Part shown: positions 9,274 through 19,226 of the stretch, piece after piece
Layout: each line of letters starts with the position of its first letter
How positions within the stretch are numbered: position 1 is the first letter of the stretch
Source of the DNA: Actinomadura luteofluorescens
GTDB lineage: Bacteria > Actinomycetota > Actinomycetes > Streptosporangiales > Streptosporangiaceae
Length of the DNA: 64,000 nt
NCBI RefSeq assembly: GCF_013409365.1
Contig: NZ_JACCBA010000001.1
Span: 2,666,001 to 2,730,000, forward strand
Direction of reading: 5' to 3'
Notes under the pieces: model-generated
The model's database searches: none
Seen by the model: only the letters and a program-made list of their open reading frames with translations
Told to the model about the DNA's origin: nothing
Position numbers and translations under genes: made by a program

Positions 9274-11076
9274 ATGGCGCAGCAAGTGGCCGACTACGTC
9301 CTCCGGCGGCTGACCGAGTGGGGCGTGAAGCGCGTCTACGGATATCCGGGCGACGGCATCAACGGGCTGCTCGGCGCGTTCGACCGCGCCGAGGGCGAGC
9401 CGGAGTTCGTCCAGACGCGGCACGAGGAGATGGCCGCGTTCATGGCCTGCGGCCACGCGAAGTTCACCGGCGAGGTCGGCGTGTGCGCGGCGACGTCCGG
9501 TCCGGGCGCGATCCACCTGCTGAACGGCCTGTACGACGCGAAGCTGGACCACCAGCCGGTCGTGGCGATCGTCGGGCAGCAGAAGCGCCTGGCGCAGGGC
9601 ACGCACTACCAGCAGGAGGTCAACCTGGAGAACCTGTTCTCCGACGTCTCGGAGTTCTGCCAGATCGTCATGCACCCCGGCCAGATGCGGCACGTCATCG
9701 ACCGGGCGTTCAAGACCGCCCTGACCACCCGCGGCGTATCGACGATCATCATTCCGGAGGACGTCCAGGAGGCCGACGCGGTGCCGTCGCCGCCCAAGGA
9801 GCACGGCTCGGTGTACTCCAGCGTGGGGTGGAGCAGGCCCCGCGTGCTGCCCGACCCCGACGAGCTGCGCAAGGCCGCCGACGTCCTCAACGAGGGCACG
9901 AAGGTCGCGATGCTGATCGGCCAGGGCGCCGCCGGCGCCGAGGCCGAGGTGATCGAGACGGCCGAGCTGCTCGGCGCCGGCATCGCCAAGGCGCTGCTCG
10001 GCCGCGAGGTCGTCCCCGACGACCTGCCGTTCGTCACCGGTCCCATCGGCCTGCTCGGGTCCAAGGCCAGCGACGAGATGATGATGAACTGCGACGTGCT
10101 GTTCATGATCGGCACGAGCTTCCCGTACGCCGAGTGGCTGCCGGACGAGGGCAGCTGCCGGGGCGTCGAGATCGACATCGACGGGCGCATGATCGGCATC
10201 CGCTACCCGATGGACGCGCACGTCGTCGGGGACGCGAAGGAGACGCTCCGGGAGCTGATCCCGCTGCTGCGCCGCAAGGAGGACCGCTCCTGGCGCGAGG
10301 AGATCGAGGAGAACGTCCGCGCCTGGGACGCGGTCATGGACAAGCGGGCCGCCCAGAGCTTCGAGGGAAAGATCAACCCGCAGGCCGTGGCGCACGAGCT
10401 GTCGCCGCTGCTGCCGGACGGCGCGATCCTCACCGCCGACTCCGGGTCGGCCACCAACTGGTGGGCCCGGCACATCAAGCTCCGCGACGGGATGCGGGCG
10501 TCGCTGTCGGGCACCCTCGCCACGATGGGGCCCGGCGTCCCGTACGCCATCGCCGCCCGGTTCGCCTACCCCGACCGGCCGGTGATCTGCTTCGTCGGCG
10601 ACGGCGCGTTCCAGATGAACGGGATGAACGAGATGCTCACCGTGAAGCGGTACGCCGACCGGATGGCCGGCTCGCCGCTGATCTTCGCGGTGTTCAACAA
10701 CCAGGACCTCAACCAGGTCACCTGGGAGCAGCGCGCGATGGGCGGCGACCCCAAGTACGAGGGCTCGCAGCGCATCCCGGACTTCCCGTACTCGAAGTAC
10801 GCCGAGCTCTGCGGCCTCAAGGGGATCTACTGCGACGATCCCGGGAAGGTCACCGACGCCTGGCGGGAGGCCCTGGCGAGCGACCGTCCCGTCGTCCTGG
10901 AGTTCGTGGTGGACAACGAGATCGCCCCGATCCCGCCGCACATCATGAAGGACCAGGCCAGAAAGGCCGTCAAGGCGGGCCTCAGGGACCCGCAGAAGCT
11001 CGGCATCGCGGCCCGCGGCTTCCGCCAGAAGCTGACCGACATGTACGAGAACATGCCGGGCCGCAGGCACGACTGA
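9274..11076 (+). CDS. Thiamine-diphosphate-dependent enzyme (acetolactate synthase/pyruvate oxidase type)
   Basis: 600-residue member of the POX/ALS family with the three usual domains. The catalytic glutamate is in TRHEEMAAFMACGHAKFTG, followed by ATSGPGAIHLLNGLYDAKLD; the C-terminal domain has the ThDP/Mg2+ motif GDGAFQMNGMNEM starting near residue 441 and ending in FNNQDLNQ near 473. The glutamine-lysine-rich central domain may bind FAD. Such proteins in actinomycetes are usually annotated only as thiamine pyrophosphate-requiring proteins and may be pyruvate oxidase-like. GAAGGAG precedes ATG 9274; an earlier ATG at 9244 overlaps the SDR stop (ATGA) and would add ten residues. Pyruvate as substrate is inference. 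Confidence 0.88.
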   Translation: MAQQVADYVLRRLTEWGVKRVYGYPGDGINGLLGAFDRAEGEPEFVQTRHEEMAAFMACGHAKFTGEVGVCAATSGPGAIHLLNGLYDAKLDHQPVVAIVGQQKRLAQGTHYQQEVNLENLFSDVSEFCQIVMHPGQMRHVIDRAFKTALTTRGVSTIIIPEDVQEADAVPSPPKEHGSVYSSVGWSRPRVLPDPDELRKAADVLNEGTKVAMLIGQGAAGAEAEVIETAELLGAGIAKALLGREVVPDDLPFVTGPIGLLGSKASDEMMMNCDVLFMIGTSFPYAEWLPDEGSCRGVEIDIDGRMIGIRYPMDAHVVGDAKETLRELIPLLRRKEDRSWREEIEENVRAWDAVMDKRAAQSFEGKINPQAVAHELSPLLPDGAILTADSGSATNWWARHIKLRDGMRASLSGTLATMGPGVPYAIAARFAYPDRPVICFVGDGAFQMNGMNEMLTVKRYADRMAGSPLIFAVFNNQDLNQVTWEQRAMGGDPKYEGSQRIPDFPYSKYAELCGLKGIYCDDPGKVTDAWREALASDRPVVLEFVVDNEIAPIPPHIMKDQARKAVKAGLRDPQKLGIAARGFRQKLTDMYENMPGRRHD

Positions 11077-11078
11077 CC

Positions 11079-11246
11079 GGCGTCCGGAGCGGAGCGGAGG
11101 ACGACGGTCAGTCCCCCTCCGGGGGTGTGGGGGTCGCCCCCCACAATGACGGACTCCGCCGGCGTCCGGAGCGGAGCGCCAGCGGAGCGGAGGACGACGG
11201 TCAGTCCCCCTCCGGGGGCGTGGGGGTCGCCCCCCACAATGACGGA
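11079..11246. repeat. Two tandem copies of a hairpin-forming intergenic repeat
   Basis: Copy 1 occupies about 11079-11153 and copy 2 about 11161-11246. The copies are nearly identical apart from an 11-nt insertion in copy 2 (GCGGAGCGCCA region) and one T/C change. Each holds two small hairpins: CCCCC-TCC-GGGGG and GTGGGGG-TCGC-CCCCCAC. The element sits between the convergent thiamine enzyme and LOG genes, where it could end transcription from both sides. Its tandem state suggests a mobile or expandable intergenic repeat. Confidence 0.85.
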
Positions 11247-11263
11247 GGCCGCCGGCGGCCGGG

Positions 11264-11866
11264 TCAGAGTTCGGCTTCGGCGTAGTCCTCGGGGGAGAAC
11301 TCGATGCGGGGCTGGGACCGCTCCAGGAGGTCGAACGCCTCGGGGACCGAGTCCGTCCAGCCGACGGCGTCCCAGATCTTGGGGCGGGCGAAGCCCTGCT
11401 CGGTGAGGCCCTTCATCAGCTCGCGCAGCGGCTCGTAGACGCCGGTCGGGTCGAGGATGACGATGGGCTTGTCGTGCATGGTCAGCACGCGGGCCGTCCA
11501 CACCTCGAACAGCTCCTCCAGCGTGCCGATGCCGCCGGGCAGGACGAGGAACGCGTCGCTGCGCCGGTCCATCTCGCCCTTGCGGGCGCGCATGTCGGCG
11601 GTGACGACCAGCTCGTCGTTGTCCTCGTCGGAGATCTCGACGCTGACCAGCCCCTCGGGGATCACGCCGACCGTGCGGGCGCCGCCGGCCCGCGCGGCGC
11701 GGGCGACGGCGCCCATGCACGAGACCTGGGCGCCGCCGCTGACGAGGCTGTGGCCGCGCCGGGCCAGCTCGGCGCCGGCCTCGGCGGCGAGGTCGACGTA
11801 ACGGCGGTCGATCTTGCCGCTGGACGAGCAGAACACGCAGACGGCGAGGGGTTTCCGGGAGTTCAC
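11264..11866 (-). CDS. LOG-family protein (TIGR00730), cytokinin riboside phosphoribohydrolase-like
   Basis: 200-residue Rossmann protein. It begins VCVFCSSSGKID, has SGGAQVSCMGAVA and the family signature PGGIGTLEELFEVWTA with the catalytic-site glutamates. LOG enzymes release the base from N6-modified AMP or AMP; bacterial function is otherwise unclear. It is the shorter of two LOG-family genes in the window; the longer one is at 30552-31352. GTG 11866 is chosen as the first start that keeps the family N-terminus; the open frame continues upstream in shadow. The stop faces the hairpin repeat at 11079-11246. Confidence 0.9.
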   Translation of the reverse strand: MNSRKPLAVCVFCSSSGKIDRRYVDLAAEAGAELARRGHSLVSGGAQVSCMGAVARAARAGGARTVGVIPEGLVSVEISDEDNDELVVTADMRARKGEMDRRSDAFLVLPGGIGTLEELFEVWTARVLTMHDKPIVILDPTGVYEPLRELMKGLTEQGFARPKIWDAVGWTDSVPEAFDLLERSQPRIEFSPEDYAEAEL

Positions 11867-11916
11867 CCGGCCCAATCTAACCGCTCCGTCCGGTCGGGGC
11901 CCGTCGATTTTCCGGC

Positions 11917-13575
11917 CTAGGCGGTGGCCAGGTCCCTGCGGCGCAGACCGAGCAGGCCGAGGGCGGACAGGACGGCCGCGACCGCGAGCAGCCAGAGCAG
12001 CGGCACGGCCGTGAACGCGTGCCCCGGCAGCTTCGGGACGTGGGTGAACGGCGAGACGTCCAGGACCCACTGGTTCAGGTCGAGCCCGGCTCCGAAGAGC
12101 GTCACGACCGCGAAGACCCCGACCGCGGCCCAGGCGCCGCCGGTGAGCCTCGGCGCGAGGCCGAACAGCGCGAGCGCGATCGCCGCGACCAGCCACACGG
12201 CGGGCAGCTGCGCGAGCGCGGCGAGCAGGACGCGCGGCACCTCGCGGCCGGGGTCGCCGGTGTCCAGGCCGTGCGCGAGACCGGCGGCCAGGCCCGCGAC
12301 GCCGAGCCCGGCGACCGGGCCGAGCAGCGCGAAGACCAGGTGGCCCGACGCCCACCGCAGCCGTCCGACGGGGGTGGCGAGCAGCGGCTCGGCGCGCTGC
12401 GCGGTCTCCTCTGTGCGCAGCCGCAGCGTGGCCGAGACGGCGTAGGCGGCGGCGATCAGGCCGAGCATGCTCATGATCGAGGCGAAGTAGGCGTCGGTGA
12501 TCCCGCCCTGCCCGCCGAGCCGGGTGAAGATCTTCGCCAGGTCGGGGTTGTCCTTGACCATGTCGCCGACGCCGCCCGCCACCGCGCCGTACACGACGCC
12601 GAGCGCGGCGAACCCGGCGAGCCAGCCGTAGAGGGCGCGGCTCTGCAGCCGCCAGCCGAGGCCGAGGGACCCCGAGAGCAGGCGCGGGGCGTCCGCGGAG
12701 CCGAGCCTGGGCGGCAGCACGCCCGCTCCCACGTCCCGGCGCGCCGACAGCAGGCCCGCGGCGGCGACGAGGAGGGCGGTGAGCGCGGCGACCGGCAGGA
12801 GCGTCCACCAGCGTTCCCCGCCGTAGGCGCGCAGGCGGTTCTCCCAGCCGAGCGGGGACAGCCAGCCCAGCCACGACAGCTCGTTGCCCGCGCCGCCGAC
12901 GTCGGCGGCCATCCGGACCACGAACGCGGCGCCGAGCGCGGCGATCGCCGTGCCCCTGGCCGCGCCCGCGCCCTCGCTGAGCTGGGCGGTGACGCCCGCG
13001 ACGGCGGCGAAGACGCACCCGGCGGCGGCCAGTTGCAGGCCGAACGCCAGCGAGCCCGCGAACGGCAGGCCCTGCGCGACCAGACCCGCGGTGAGCAGGG
13101 CGGCGAGGACGAGGTTCGCCGCCATCGTCACGGCGAGCGCGGCGGCCAGGCCCGCGCCGCGCCCGGTGACGGTGGCGCCGAGCAGCTCGCGGCGGCCCGC
13201 CTCCTCCTCGGTGCGGGTGTGCCGGACGACGGTGAGCACGCTGATCAGCGCGACGACCACCGGGATGAACCCGGACCGCTGGGCGATGATCGCGCCGAGG
13301 CTCGTGTCGTACAGCGGCCCGTAGAGGGCGAGGAACGTCGGGTTGTTCCCCGTCGTCCGCCCGTAGGCGAGGCGTTCGGCGGCCGTCGGGTAGAGGCTGT
13401 CGGTGGCCGCCACGAAGTTGATCGGGATCAGCGCCAGCACGATGACCCAGGACGGCAGCAGGAACCGGTCGCGGCGCAGGATCAGCCGGATCAGCCCGCC
13501 GGTCCCGGTGAGCGACCGCATCGGCGTCGCGCGGGACGGCCGGGCCGCCCGCGCCTCGTGGACCGCCGCGCTCAT
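11917..13575 (-). CDS. ABC transporter permease (multidrug/antibiotic exporter type)
   Basis: 552 residues with about twelve predicted membrane helices in two halves, each ending near a soluble [16 protein letters not shown] or [17 protein letters not shown] loop; this duplicated layout and the RTEE...LLAT text are typical of actinobacterial Tip/Pol-type polyketide-antibiotic exporter permeases. It pairs with the ATPase encoded directly upstream; ATG 13575 overlaps that gene's stop by 4 nt. The three-gene order tetR-ATPase-permease is the common layout for a drug-inducible exporter. The substrate is unknown. Confidence 0.9.
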   Translation of the reverse strand: MSAAVHEARAARPSRATPMRSLTGTGGLIRLILRRDRFLLPSWVIVLALIPINFVAATDSLYPTAAERLAYGRTTGNNPTFLALYGPLYDTSLGAIIAQRSGFIPVVVALISVLTVVRHTRTEEEAGRRELLGATVTGRGAGLAAALAVTMAANLVLAALLTAGLVAQGLPFAGSLAFGLQLAAAGCVFAAVAGVTAQLSEGAGAARGTAIAALGAAFVVRMAADVGGAGNELSWLGWLSPLGWENRLRAYGGERWWTLLPVAALTALLVAAAGLLSARRDVGAGVLPPRLGSADAPRLLSGSLGLGWRLQSRALYGWLAGFAALGVVYGAVAGGVGDMVKDNPDLAKIFTRLGGQGGITDAYFASIMSMLGLIAAAYAVSATLRLRTEETAQRAEPLLATPVGRLRWASGHLVFALLGPVAGLGVAGLAAGLAHGLDTGDPGREVPRVLLAALAQLPAVWLVAAIALALFGLAPRLTGGAWAAVGVFAVVTLFGAGLDLNQWVLDVSPFTHVPKLPGHAFTAVPLLWLLAVAAVLSALGLLGLRRRDLATA

Positions 13576-14483
13576 CGGGCGGCCTCCGATGCGAGCTCGT
13601 CCTTGTAGTGGCGCAGGAAGAGCTCCTCCAGCGTCGGCGGGCGGCTGCTCAGGCTCCGCACGCCGACCTCGGTGAGCTGCCGCAGCGCCGCGTCCAGCTC
13701 GGGCGTGTCCACCTCGAAGCGGATCTTGTTGCCGTCGATCCGGACGTCGTGCGCGCCGGGCAGGGGCAGCCCGTCCGGGGACGACGCCAGCTCGGCGTCG
13801 ATGGACGTGCGGGTCAGGTGCCGCAGCTCGTCCAGCGTCCCGGACTCCACCGCGACGCCCTTGCGGATGATCGTCACGCGGTCGCAGAGCGCCTCGACCT
13901 CGGACAGGATGTGGCTGGACAGCAGCACGGTCCGGCCGTCGCGCCGCTCCTCCCGGACGCACTCCTGGAACACCTCCTCCATGAGGGGGTCCAGGCCGGA
14001 GGTGGGCTCGTCGAGCAGCAGCAGCTCGGCGTCGGACGCCAGCGCGGCGATGAGCCCGACCTTCTGCCGGTTGCCCTTGGAGTAGGCGCGGCCCTTCTTG
14101 CGCGGGTCGAGCTCGAACCGGTCGAGCAGCTCGGCCTTGCGCCGCGCGTTCACGCCGCCGCGCATCCGGCCGAGCAGGTCGATCACCTCGCCGCCGGACA
14201 GGTTCGGCCACAGCGTGACGTCGCCGGGGACGTAGGCGAGCCGGCGGTGCAGCTCGGTCGCGTCCCGCCACGGGTCGCCGCCGAGCAGCCGGGCGGTGCC
14301 CCCGTCGGCGCGCAGCAGGCCGAGCAGGACGCGGATGGTGGTGGACTTCCCGGCGCCGTTCGGGCCGAGGAACCCGTGCACCTCGCCGGGCCGGACGGTC
14401 AGGTCCAGGCCGTCCAGCGCGCGGGTCCGGCCGAAGTTCTTGACCAGGCCGGAGAGGGCTATGGGGGGCGTGTTCGTGGTCAC
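13572..14483 (-). CDS. ABC transporter ATP-binding protein
   Basis: 303-residue ATPase of the DrrA/ABC-2 type. Walker A is GPNGAGKST (about residues 40-48), the signature is [12 protein letters not shown] (a degenerate LSGGQ-like form usual in this subfamily), Walker B is [12 protein letters not shown] and the switch histidine is in [11 protein letters not shown]. The C-terminal 70 residues form the regulatory extension seen in this group. The GTG start at 14483 overlaps the stop of the TetR gene by 4 nt and the stop overlaps the permease start, so all three are translationally coupled. It drives export with the 11917-13575 permease. Confidence 0.93.
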   Translation of the reverse strand: MTTNTPPIALSGLVKNFGRTRALDGLDLTVRPGEVHGFLGPNGAGKSTTIRVLLGLLRADGGTARLLGGDPWRDATELHRRLAYVPGDVTLWPNLSGGEVIDLLGRMRGGVNARRKAELLDRFELDPRKKGRAYSKGNRQKVGLIAALASDAELLLLDEPTSGLDPLMEEVFQECVREERRDGRTVLLSSHILSEVEALCDRVTIIRKGVAVESGTLDELRHLTRTSIDAELASSPDGLPLPGAHDVRIDGNKIRFEVDTPELDAALRQLTEVGVRSLSSRPPTLEELFLRHYKDELASEAAR

Positions 14484-15148
14484 CGGTCCTCCTCGTCGAG
14501 GGGTCGCCCGCCGGGGGCGGGCAGGTTCTTCAGGGCGGCGCGCGCCTGCGCCACCAGTTCGGGCGACAGGAGCCGGTCGTCGAGGACGTCCAGCATCGCC
14601 AGCGCCATGCGGGGGTAGCCGTCGCCCAGGAGGACGTCGGCGCCGAGGGCCCTGGACATGTGCTCGTGCAGGACGATCACGCCGAAGCTCATGCCGGTCA
14701 GGACGGTCGCGTAGCCGTGCAGGTCGTCGGTGCTCGGCGCGGCCATGCCGGGGGCGCCGCGTTCGAGCATCTCCTCGCTGAACGCGACCGCGTCGTCGAA
14801 GAGCACGGCCGCGGCGGCCGATCGGTCGGTCAGGGCGCGGGCCAGGTAGCGCTGGACCGGCAGGGCCGTCCGCATGGCGATGCCGAGGAAGCTCGGATTG
14901 GCCATCCCGCCGCGCAGGGCCTCCTGCTTGGTCTCGCGGATCACCTCGATCACGTGCTCGTCGCAGGCCGCGCGCAGGGCCTCCTTCGTCCCGTAGTGGT
15001 GCTGGACGAGGGCGGGCGACACCCCGGCGGCCTTGGCGATGCCCCGGATCGTGGCGCCCTTCACCCCGTGCTCGGCGAACTCCAGCAGGGCCGCGTCCCT
15101 GATCCGGGCGCGCCCGGTCAGGTCGTCGGCCCGCTCCCGCGTCGCCAT
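14480..15148 (-). CDS. TetR-family regulator of the downstream ABC exporter
   Basis: About 222 residues. The N-terminal helix-turn-helix reads [44 protein letters not shown] in the order expected for TetR (quoted in parts: recognition helix [12 protein letters not shown]). The C-terminal domain is the ligand-binding part. ATG 15148 is chosen, with AGGGGG about 6 nt upstream; GTG 15154 is two codons earlier. It heads the operon tetR-ATPase-permease, and the strong palindrome 29-61 nt upstream is the likely autoregulatory operator, so the exporter would be induced when a ligand releases the repressor. Confidence 0.92.
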   Translation of the reverse strand: MATRERADDLTGRARIRDAALLEFAEHGVKGATIRGIAKAAGVSPALVQHHYGTKEALRAACDEHVIEVIRETKQEALRGGMANPSFLGIAMRTALPVQRYLARALTDRSAAAAVLFDDAVAFSEEMLERGAPGMAAPSTDDLHGYATVLTGMSFGVIVLHEHMSRALGADVLLGDGYPRMALAMLDVLDDRLLSPELVAQARAALKNLPAPGGRPLDEEDR

Positions 15149-15156
15149 CCCCACCC

Positions 15157-15209
15157 CCTGTACGGATGTTCAGTTGCCTGTACGCTTGTACACTGTACTC
15201 GCGTACAGG
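15157..15209. promoter_or_regulatory. Palindromic operator pair upstream of the tetR-ABC operon
   Basis: A 33-bp near-perfect palindrome spans 15177-15209: outer arms CCTGTACGC and GCGTACAGG, inner arms GTACA and TGTAC around a single central base, with one mismatched pair of positions. A second, weaker site with arms CTGTAC and GTTCAG lies at 15158-15173 next to it. Both share the CTGTAC half-site. Position directly upstream of the TetR gene, and the absence of any divergent gene using it closely, argue that it is the TetR binding site. Confidence 0.8.
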
Positions 15210-15250
15210 CTCCCGTCAACCGGTGCGGGGCGGACCGTCCGGGCGGCGGG

Positions 15251-16330
15251 TCAGCCCCCGGGAAGCTGGCCGAGCGTCACCTGGACCTGCTTCTTCGAGC
15301 CGTCCGGACGCTGGAGCTCGACCTTCACCGTCTGGCCGGGCCTGAGGTCCGCGAGGACGGTCGTCAGCGCCGTCTGGTCGGGCGTCGCGACGCCGTTCAC
15401 CGAGAGGATCAGGTCGCCCGGCCGGATGCCCGCCTTGGCGGCGCCGCCGCCCTTCTCCACCTCCACGACGGCGACCGCCGAACGCCGGCCGGTCTGCGGG
15501 TCGACGATCGTGCGCACCACCACGCCGAGCGCGGCCCGGCCCGAGTTCGACACCTTCCCCGACTCGATGAGCTGCGGAACGATCCGCTTGACCGTGTCGC
15601 TCGGCGTCGCGAACCCGATGCCGGGCGCCGCGGCGCCGATCTGCGGGTCGGAGGCCGCCGCGGTGGGGATGCCGATCACCTGCCCGTCCAGCGTGACCAG
15701 GGCGCCGCCGCTGTTGCCCGGGTTGATGTCCGCGCTCGTCTGGATGGCGTCGGCGATCGTCGACCCCTGGAAGGCCCCCTCCCCCTTGGTCGACACCGTG
15801 CGGTGCAGCGCGGAGACGATCCCGTTCGTCACGCTTCCGGAGAGGCCGAGCGGATTGCCCATCGCCAGCACGATCTGCCCGACCTGCGCCTTGCCGGACT
15901 CGCCCCACGACGCCGGTTTCAGCGACACGCCGCCGACCTTGATGACGGCCAGGTCGTCGGCGGCGAACGCGCCGACCATCGAGGCGTTCGCCGGGGAACC
16001 GCCGCCGGACGAGGTGACCTGGATCTTCTTCGCCCCGGCGACCACGTGCGCGTTGGTGACGATGTCGCCCTGGGCGTCGAACACGACGCCCGACCCCTCC
16101 CCCTGATCGGTCTGGATCTTCACCACCGACGGCAGGACGGCGTCCACGACCTTCACGTACTGCTGCTGCAGGTCCGACCCGGCCCCGGACACCGGGGCCG
16201 ACGTCCGCACCGACGCCGGCCCCGCGTTCCCGGCCCTCCCGGCGTTCTCGGACTTCCCGCTGCACCCGGCGAGCACCACCGCCCCGGCCAGCGCCGCCGC
16301 GCAACCCCTCGCCCTCGCGCTCCTGTCCAC
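15251..16330 (-). CDS. Lipoprotein trypsin-like serine protease with PDZ domain (HtrA/DegP type)
   Basis: 359 residues. GTG 16330 has GGAGG 6 nt upstream and yields a lipoprotein signal with lipobox LAGC (Cys23), so the mature protein is anchored on the outer face of the membrane. The catalytic triad is visible: H95 in TNAHVVAG, D126 in DLAVIK, S207 in INPGNSGG. The C-terminal ~95 residues form one PDZ domain (GIRPGDLILSVNGV). Members degrade or refold damaged envelope proteins. It stands alone, divergent from the archease gene, with the TetR operator region behind its stop. Confidence 0.93.
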   Translation of the reverse strand: MDRSARARGCAAALAGAVVLAGCSGKSENAGRAGNAGPASVRTSAPVSGAGSDLQQQYVKVVDAVLPSVVKIQTDQGEGSGVVFDAQGDIVTNAHVVAGAKKIQVTSSGGGSPANASMVGAFAADDLAVIKVGGVSLKPASWGESGKAQVGQIVLAMGNPLGLSGSVTNGIVSALHRTVSTKGEGAFQGSTIADAIQTSADINPGNSGGALVTLDGQVIGIPTAAASDPQIGAAAPGIGFATPSDTVKRIVPQLIESGKVSNSGRAALGVVVRTIVDPQTGRRSAVAVVEVEKGGGAAKAGIRPGDLILSVNGVATPDQTALTTVLADLRPGQTVKVELQRPDGSKKQVQVTLGQLPGG

Positions 16331-16514
16331 GCTCCACCTCCAGAGGGCACCGTTCCCGCCCGCCGGGCGGCGGGCGCCGCGCCGCGCGCGATTTTGCGAC
16401 GTCATGCCGCAGGCCAGGACCGCACCTGATCTTTGGCGGCCCCGGCGCGCACCGCGCCGCCCGGGAGGGGCCGCGGCCGGTTTCTCGTGATCGGTGAGGG
16501 GTAGCCGTCCGACC

Positions 16515-16952
16515 ATGTCGCGCGGAGGCGGGCACGGCGAGAGGGGCCACCGGGGCGTCCCCCACACCGCCGACCTGCGGATCGAGGCGTGGGGGCCGAC
16601 GCGGGAGGGCTGCGTCGCCGAGGCGGTGGCCGGGCTCGTGGAGTCGTTCGCCGACGTCTCCGGCGTCCGCCCGTCCGGCGGGATCCGGGTGGACGTGCCG
16701 CCGGGGCCGGACGCGGACCTGCTCGTCGCCGTCCTGGACGAGGTGATCTACCGCCTGGACGTCGACGGCGTCCTGGTCCTGGACGCCGAGATCGCGGCGG
16801 CGCCGGACGGCGGGCTCACCGCCCGGCTCGCGACCGGGGACGCGGCGGAGGCGGTGGCGACGGGCGCCGTGCCCAAGGCGGTGTCGCTGCACGAACTGCG
16901 GTTCGGCCGGGACGGCCGCGGCTGGTCCTGCGCCGTGACGATCGACGTGTGA
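16515..16952 (+). CDS. Archease family protein
   Basis: 145 residues matching archease, the protein that activates RtcB RNA ligases by helping guanylylation and multiple turnover. Diagnostic text is PHTADLRIEAWGPTREG near the N-terminus, LLVAVLDEVIYRLDVDG in the middle, and PKAVSLHELRF near the end, with a final acidic IDV. The aspartates and histidine of HTAD and the C-terminal D are the metal-site residues of the family. It is transcribed toward rtcB, whose stop is 38 nt away, so the functional pair is convergent rather than in one operon. Confidence 0.9.
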   Translation: MSRGGGHGERGHRGVPHTADLRIEAWGPTREGCVAEAVAGLVESFADVSGVRPSGGIRVDVPPGPDADLLVAVLDEVIYRLDVDGVLVLDAEIAAAPDGGLTARLATGDAAEAVATGAVPKAVSLHELRFGRDGRGWSCAVTIDV

Positions 16953-16990
16953 CGGGCGGCGCGCCAGACCGCGGCGCGTGACCGGCCCGG

Positions 16991-18409
16991 TCAGCCCTTC
17001 ACGACGCCCAGCGGGACGAGCCGGGCGACCTTCCGGCAGAGCCCGGCGCCCTCCCCGGCCTCGACCACGGCGGACACGTCCTTGTAGGCGTCCGGCGCCT
17101 CCTCGGCCAGCCCGCGCCATGACGACGGCCGCACGGCGATGCCCCGCTCCTCCAGCTCCGCCCGCAACTCCTTGCCGCTGACGCCGCGCGCGGCCTGGTG
17201 GCGGCTGCGCACCCGTCCGGCGCCGTGGCACGTGGACGCGAACGCGGGCCCGCCCGGCACGCCCGTCAGGACGTAGGACGAGGTCCCCATCGTCCCGGGG
17301 ATCAGCACCGGCTGGCCGGCCTCCCGCAGGTCCGGTGGCAGATCGGGATGGCCGGGCGGCAGGGCGCGGGTGGCGCCCTTGCGGTGCACGCACAGCCGCC
17401 GCCGCTCGCCGTCCACCCCGTGCTCCTCGAGCTTGGCCAGGTTGTGCGAGACGTCGTAGACCAGGTCGAGCCGGGCGCCCGCGACCCGCCGGAACACCCG
17501 GCGCGCCGCCTGGGCGAGCAGCTGCCGGTTGGCGCGGCCGTAGTTGGCCGCCGCCGCCATCGCGCCCAGGTAGGCGCGGCCCTCGGCGGACTCGACGGGG
17601 GCGCAGGCGAGCTGGCGGTCGGGGACCTCGATGCCGTGCCGCGGCATCGCCGCCTCCATCGCCCGGACGTGGTCGGTGCAGATCTGGTGGCCGAGCCCGC
17701 GCGACCCGCAGTGGATCATGACGCAGACCTGCCCCGGCCGCAGCCCGAACGCCCCGGCCACGTCCGCGTCGTAGACCTCGGCGACCCGCTGCACCTCCAG
17801 GAAGTGGTTGCCCGAGCCGAGGCTGCCGACCTGGCGGGCGCCGCGCTCCACCGCGCGCTCGCTCACCCGGCCGGGGTCGGCGCCCGCGACCGCTCCCGCG
17901 TCCTCGCACCGGCGCAGGTCGCGCTCGTCCCCGTGGCCCCGCTCGACCGCGTACCGCGCTCCCCCGGTGAGGATGCCGGTCAGCTCCCGCCGTCCCGGCA
18001 GGTGCCAGACCGCGCCCTTGCCCATGCCGCGGGGGATGACGGGGTCGAGGCCGTCCATCAGGTCGCGCAGGACGGGGGCGAGGCCGGAGGCGTCGATGTC
18101 CGCCGCCAGCAGCCGGACGCCGCACGAGATGTCGAACCCGACGCCGCCGGGCGAGACCACGCCGCCCTCGCGCGGATCGGTCGCCGCCACGCCGCCGATC
18201 GGGAAGCCGTATCCGAGGTGGATGTCGGGCATGGCATAGGAGGCCTCGACCACGCCCGGGAGCATGGCGACGTGGACGACCTGCTCGATCGCGTTCTCGG
18301 CGGGCTCCAGCAGCTCCCGCGACGCGAACACCACGCCGGGCACGCGCATGGCGCCGGTCGGCTCGATCCGGAACCGGTAGGGCCCCTCCTCGATCAGGTC
18401 GGCGGTCAC
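16991..18409 (-). CDS. rtcB: RNA-splicing ligase RtcB
   Basis: 472-residue GTP-dependent ligase that joins RNA 2',3'-cyclic phosphate or 3'-phosphate ends to 5'-OH ends. All active-site residues can be placed: D93 and C96 in GFDISCG, H203 in GSGNHFLE, H234 in [10 protein letters not shown]323 in DVSHN and H396 in the guanylylated STCHGAGR motif. The family N-terminus ([14 protein letters not shown]) is complete, so the enzyme looks active. Together with the convergent archease gene this gives an RNA repair or tRNA healing module; no RNA end-processing partner such as RtcA is seen nearby. Confidence 0.96.
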   Translation of the reverse strand: MTADLIEEGPYRFRIEPTGAMRVPGVVFASRELLEPAENAIEQVVHVAMLPGVVEASYAMPDIHLGYGFPIGGVAATDPREGGVVSPGGVGFDISCGVRLLAADIDASGLAPVLRDLMDGLDPVIPRGMGKGAVWHLPGRRELTGILTGGARYAVERGHGDERDLRRCEDAGAVAGADPGRVSERAVERGARQVGSLGSGNHFLEVQRVAEVYDADVAGAFGLRPGQVCVMIHCGSRGLGHQICTDHVRAMEAAMPRHGIEVPDRQLACAPVESAEGRAYLGAMAAAANYGRANRQLLAQAARRVFRRVAGARLDLVYDVSHNLAKLEEHGVDGERRRLCVHRKGATRALPPGHPDLPPDLREAGQPVLIPGTMGTSSYVLTGVPGGPAFASTCHGAGRVRSRHQAARGVSGKELRAELEERGIAVRPSSWRGLAEEAPDAYKDVSAVVEAGEGAGLCRKVARLVPLGVVKG

Positions 18410-18501
18410 AGGGCGGGGCTACCCCCGGCCCCGCCCCTCATGCGCCGTCGCAGGTCAGCGCCCGAAGGGTGCACGCGCTCCAGGCGGGTAGCGTGCGAAC
18501 C

Positions 18502-19146
18502 ATGCTCGCCGAACCCGCGCCCGCGCTGAGCGACCTCGCGCTCGGGCTGGTCGTGGTGGCGCTCGCGGTCCGGCTGGGACGGACGCCGGCGCCGCATCGG
18601 CACTGGCGCACGGCCTTCTGGTGGGCCGGGGCCGCGGCGCTCGCCGGCTCCGTCCACCACGGCCTGGTCAAGCACTCGCAGGAATGGTCGGGGCCGAGCT
18701 GGGCCCTGATCAGCGCCATGGTCGTCGTCGCGGTGTCCTACCTGCTGGCGGCCACCGTCGCCGAGGTGCTCGGCCCGCGCCACGGCCGGACGTTCTGGCT
18801 GCTGCGCTCCGTGGGGATCGGCGCCTACATCGTCCTCGCCGTGACCGGGCACGCCGGGGTCGGCGCCCTGCTCGCCTGCGAGAGCCTGACGATGGTGTGC
18901 ATCCTCGCGCTCTGGGGCCGGGCGGCCCGGCACCGCCACCCGATGGCCGTCCCGGTGATCGTCGCGCTGGTCGCCAGCGCCGCGGCGGCCGCGACCAAGG
19001 CGATCGACCCGAGCGTCACCCGCGGCGTCGCGCTGGACCCGACCTCGGTCTACCACCTCGCCCAGATCGTCGGCATGGTGCTGCTCTACCTGGCGGTCAG
19101 CAACCCGCGCCGCCCGGACCGCGAGCGGCGCGCCCTTCCCGGATAG
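18502..19146 (+). CDS. Seven-helix membrane protein of unknown function
   Basis: 214 residues, almost entirely membrane helices (about seven). Conserved-looking polar residues lie near membrane faces: GSVHHGLVKHSQEW between helices 2 and 3, and LDPTSVYHLAQIVG before the last helix. This histidine spacing recalls the CREST/ceramidase superfamily of membrane hydrolases, but the match is by eye only. I think it belongs to the family called DUF6962 in actinomycetes; not certain. ATG 18502 is chosen; an ATG 33 nt upstream is possible. It stands alone, divergent from rtcB with 92 nt between the starts. Confidence 0.65.
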   Translation: MLAEPAPALSDLALGLVVVALAVRLGRTPAPHRHWRTAFWWAGAAALAGSVHHGLVKHSQEWSGPSWALISAMVVVAVSYLLAATVAEVLGPRHGRTFWLLRSVGIGAYIVLAVTGHAGVGALLACESLTMVCILALWGRAARHRHPMAVPVIVALVASAAAAATKAIDPSVTRGVALDPTSVYHLAQIVGMVLLYLAVSNPRRPDRERRALPG

Positions 19147-19226
19147 CACGCGGCCGCCCGGGACGGCACGGGCTCGGCGGGTCGCGCGGCACCGGCGGAC
19201 AGCACTGGCCACGGTGGCACATTCCC

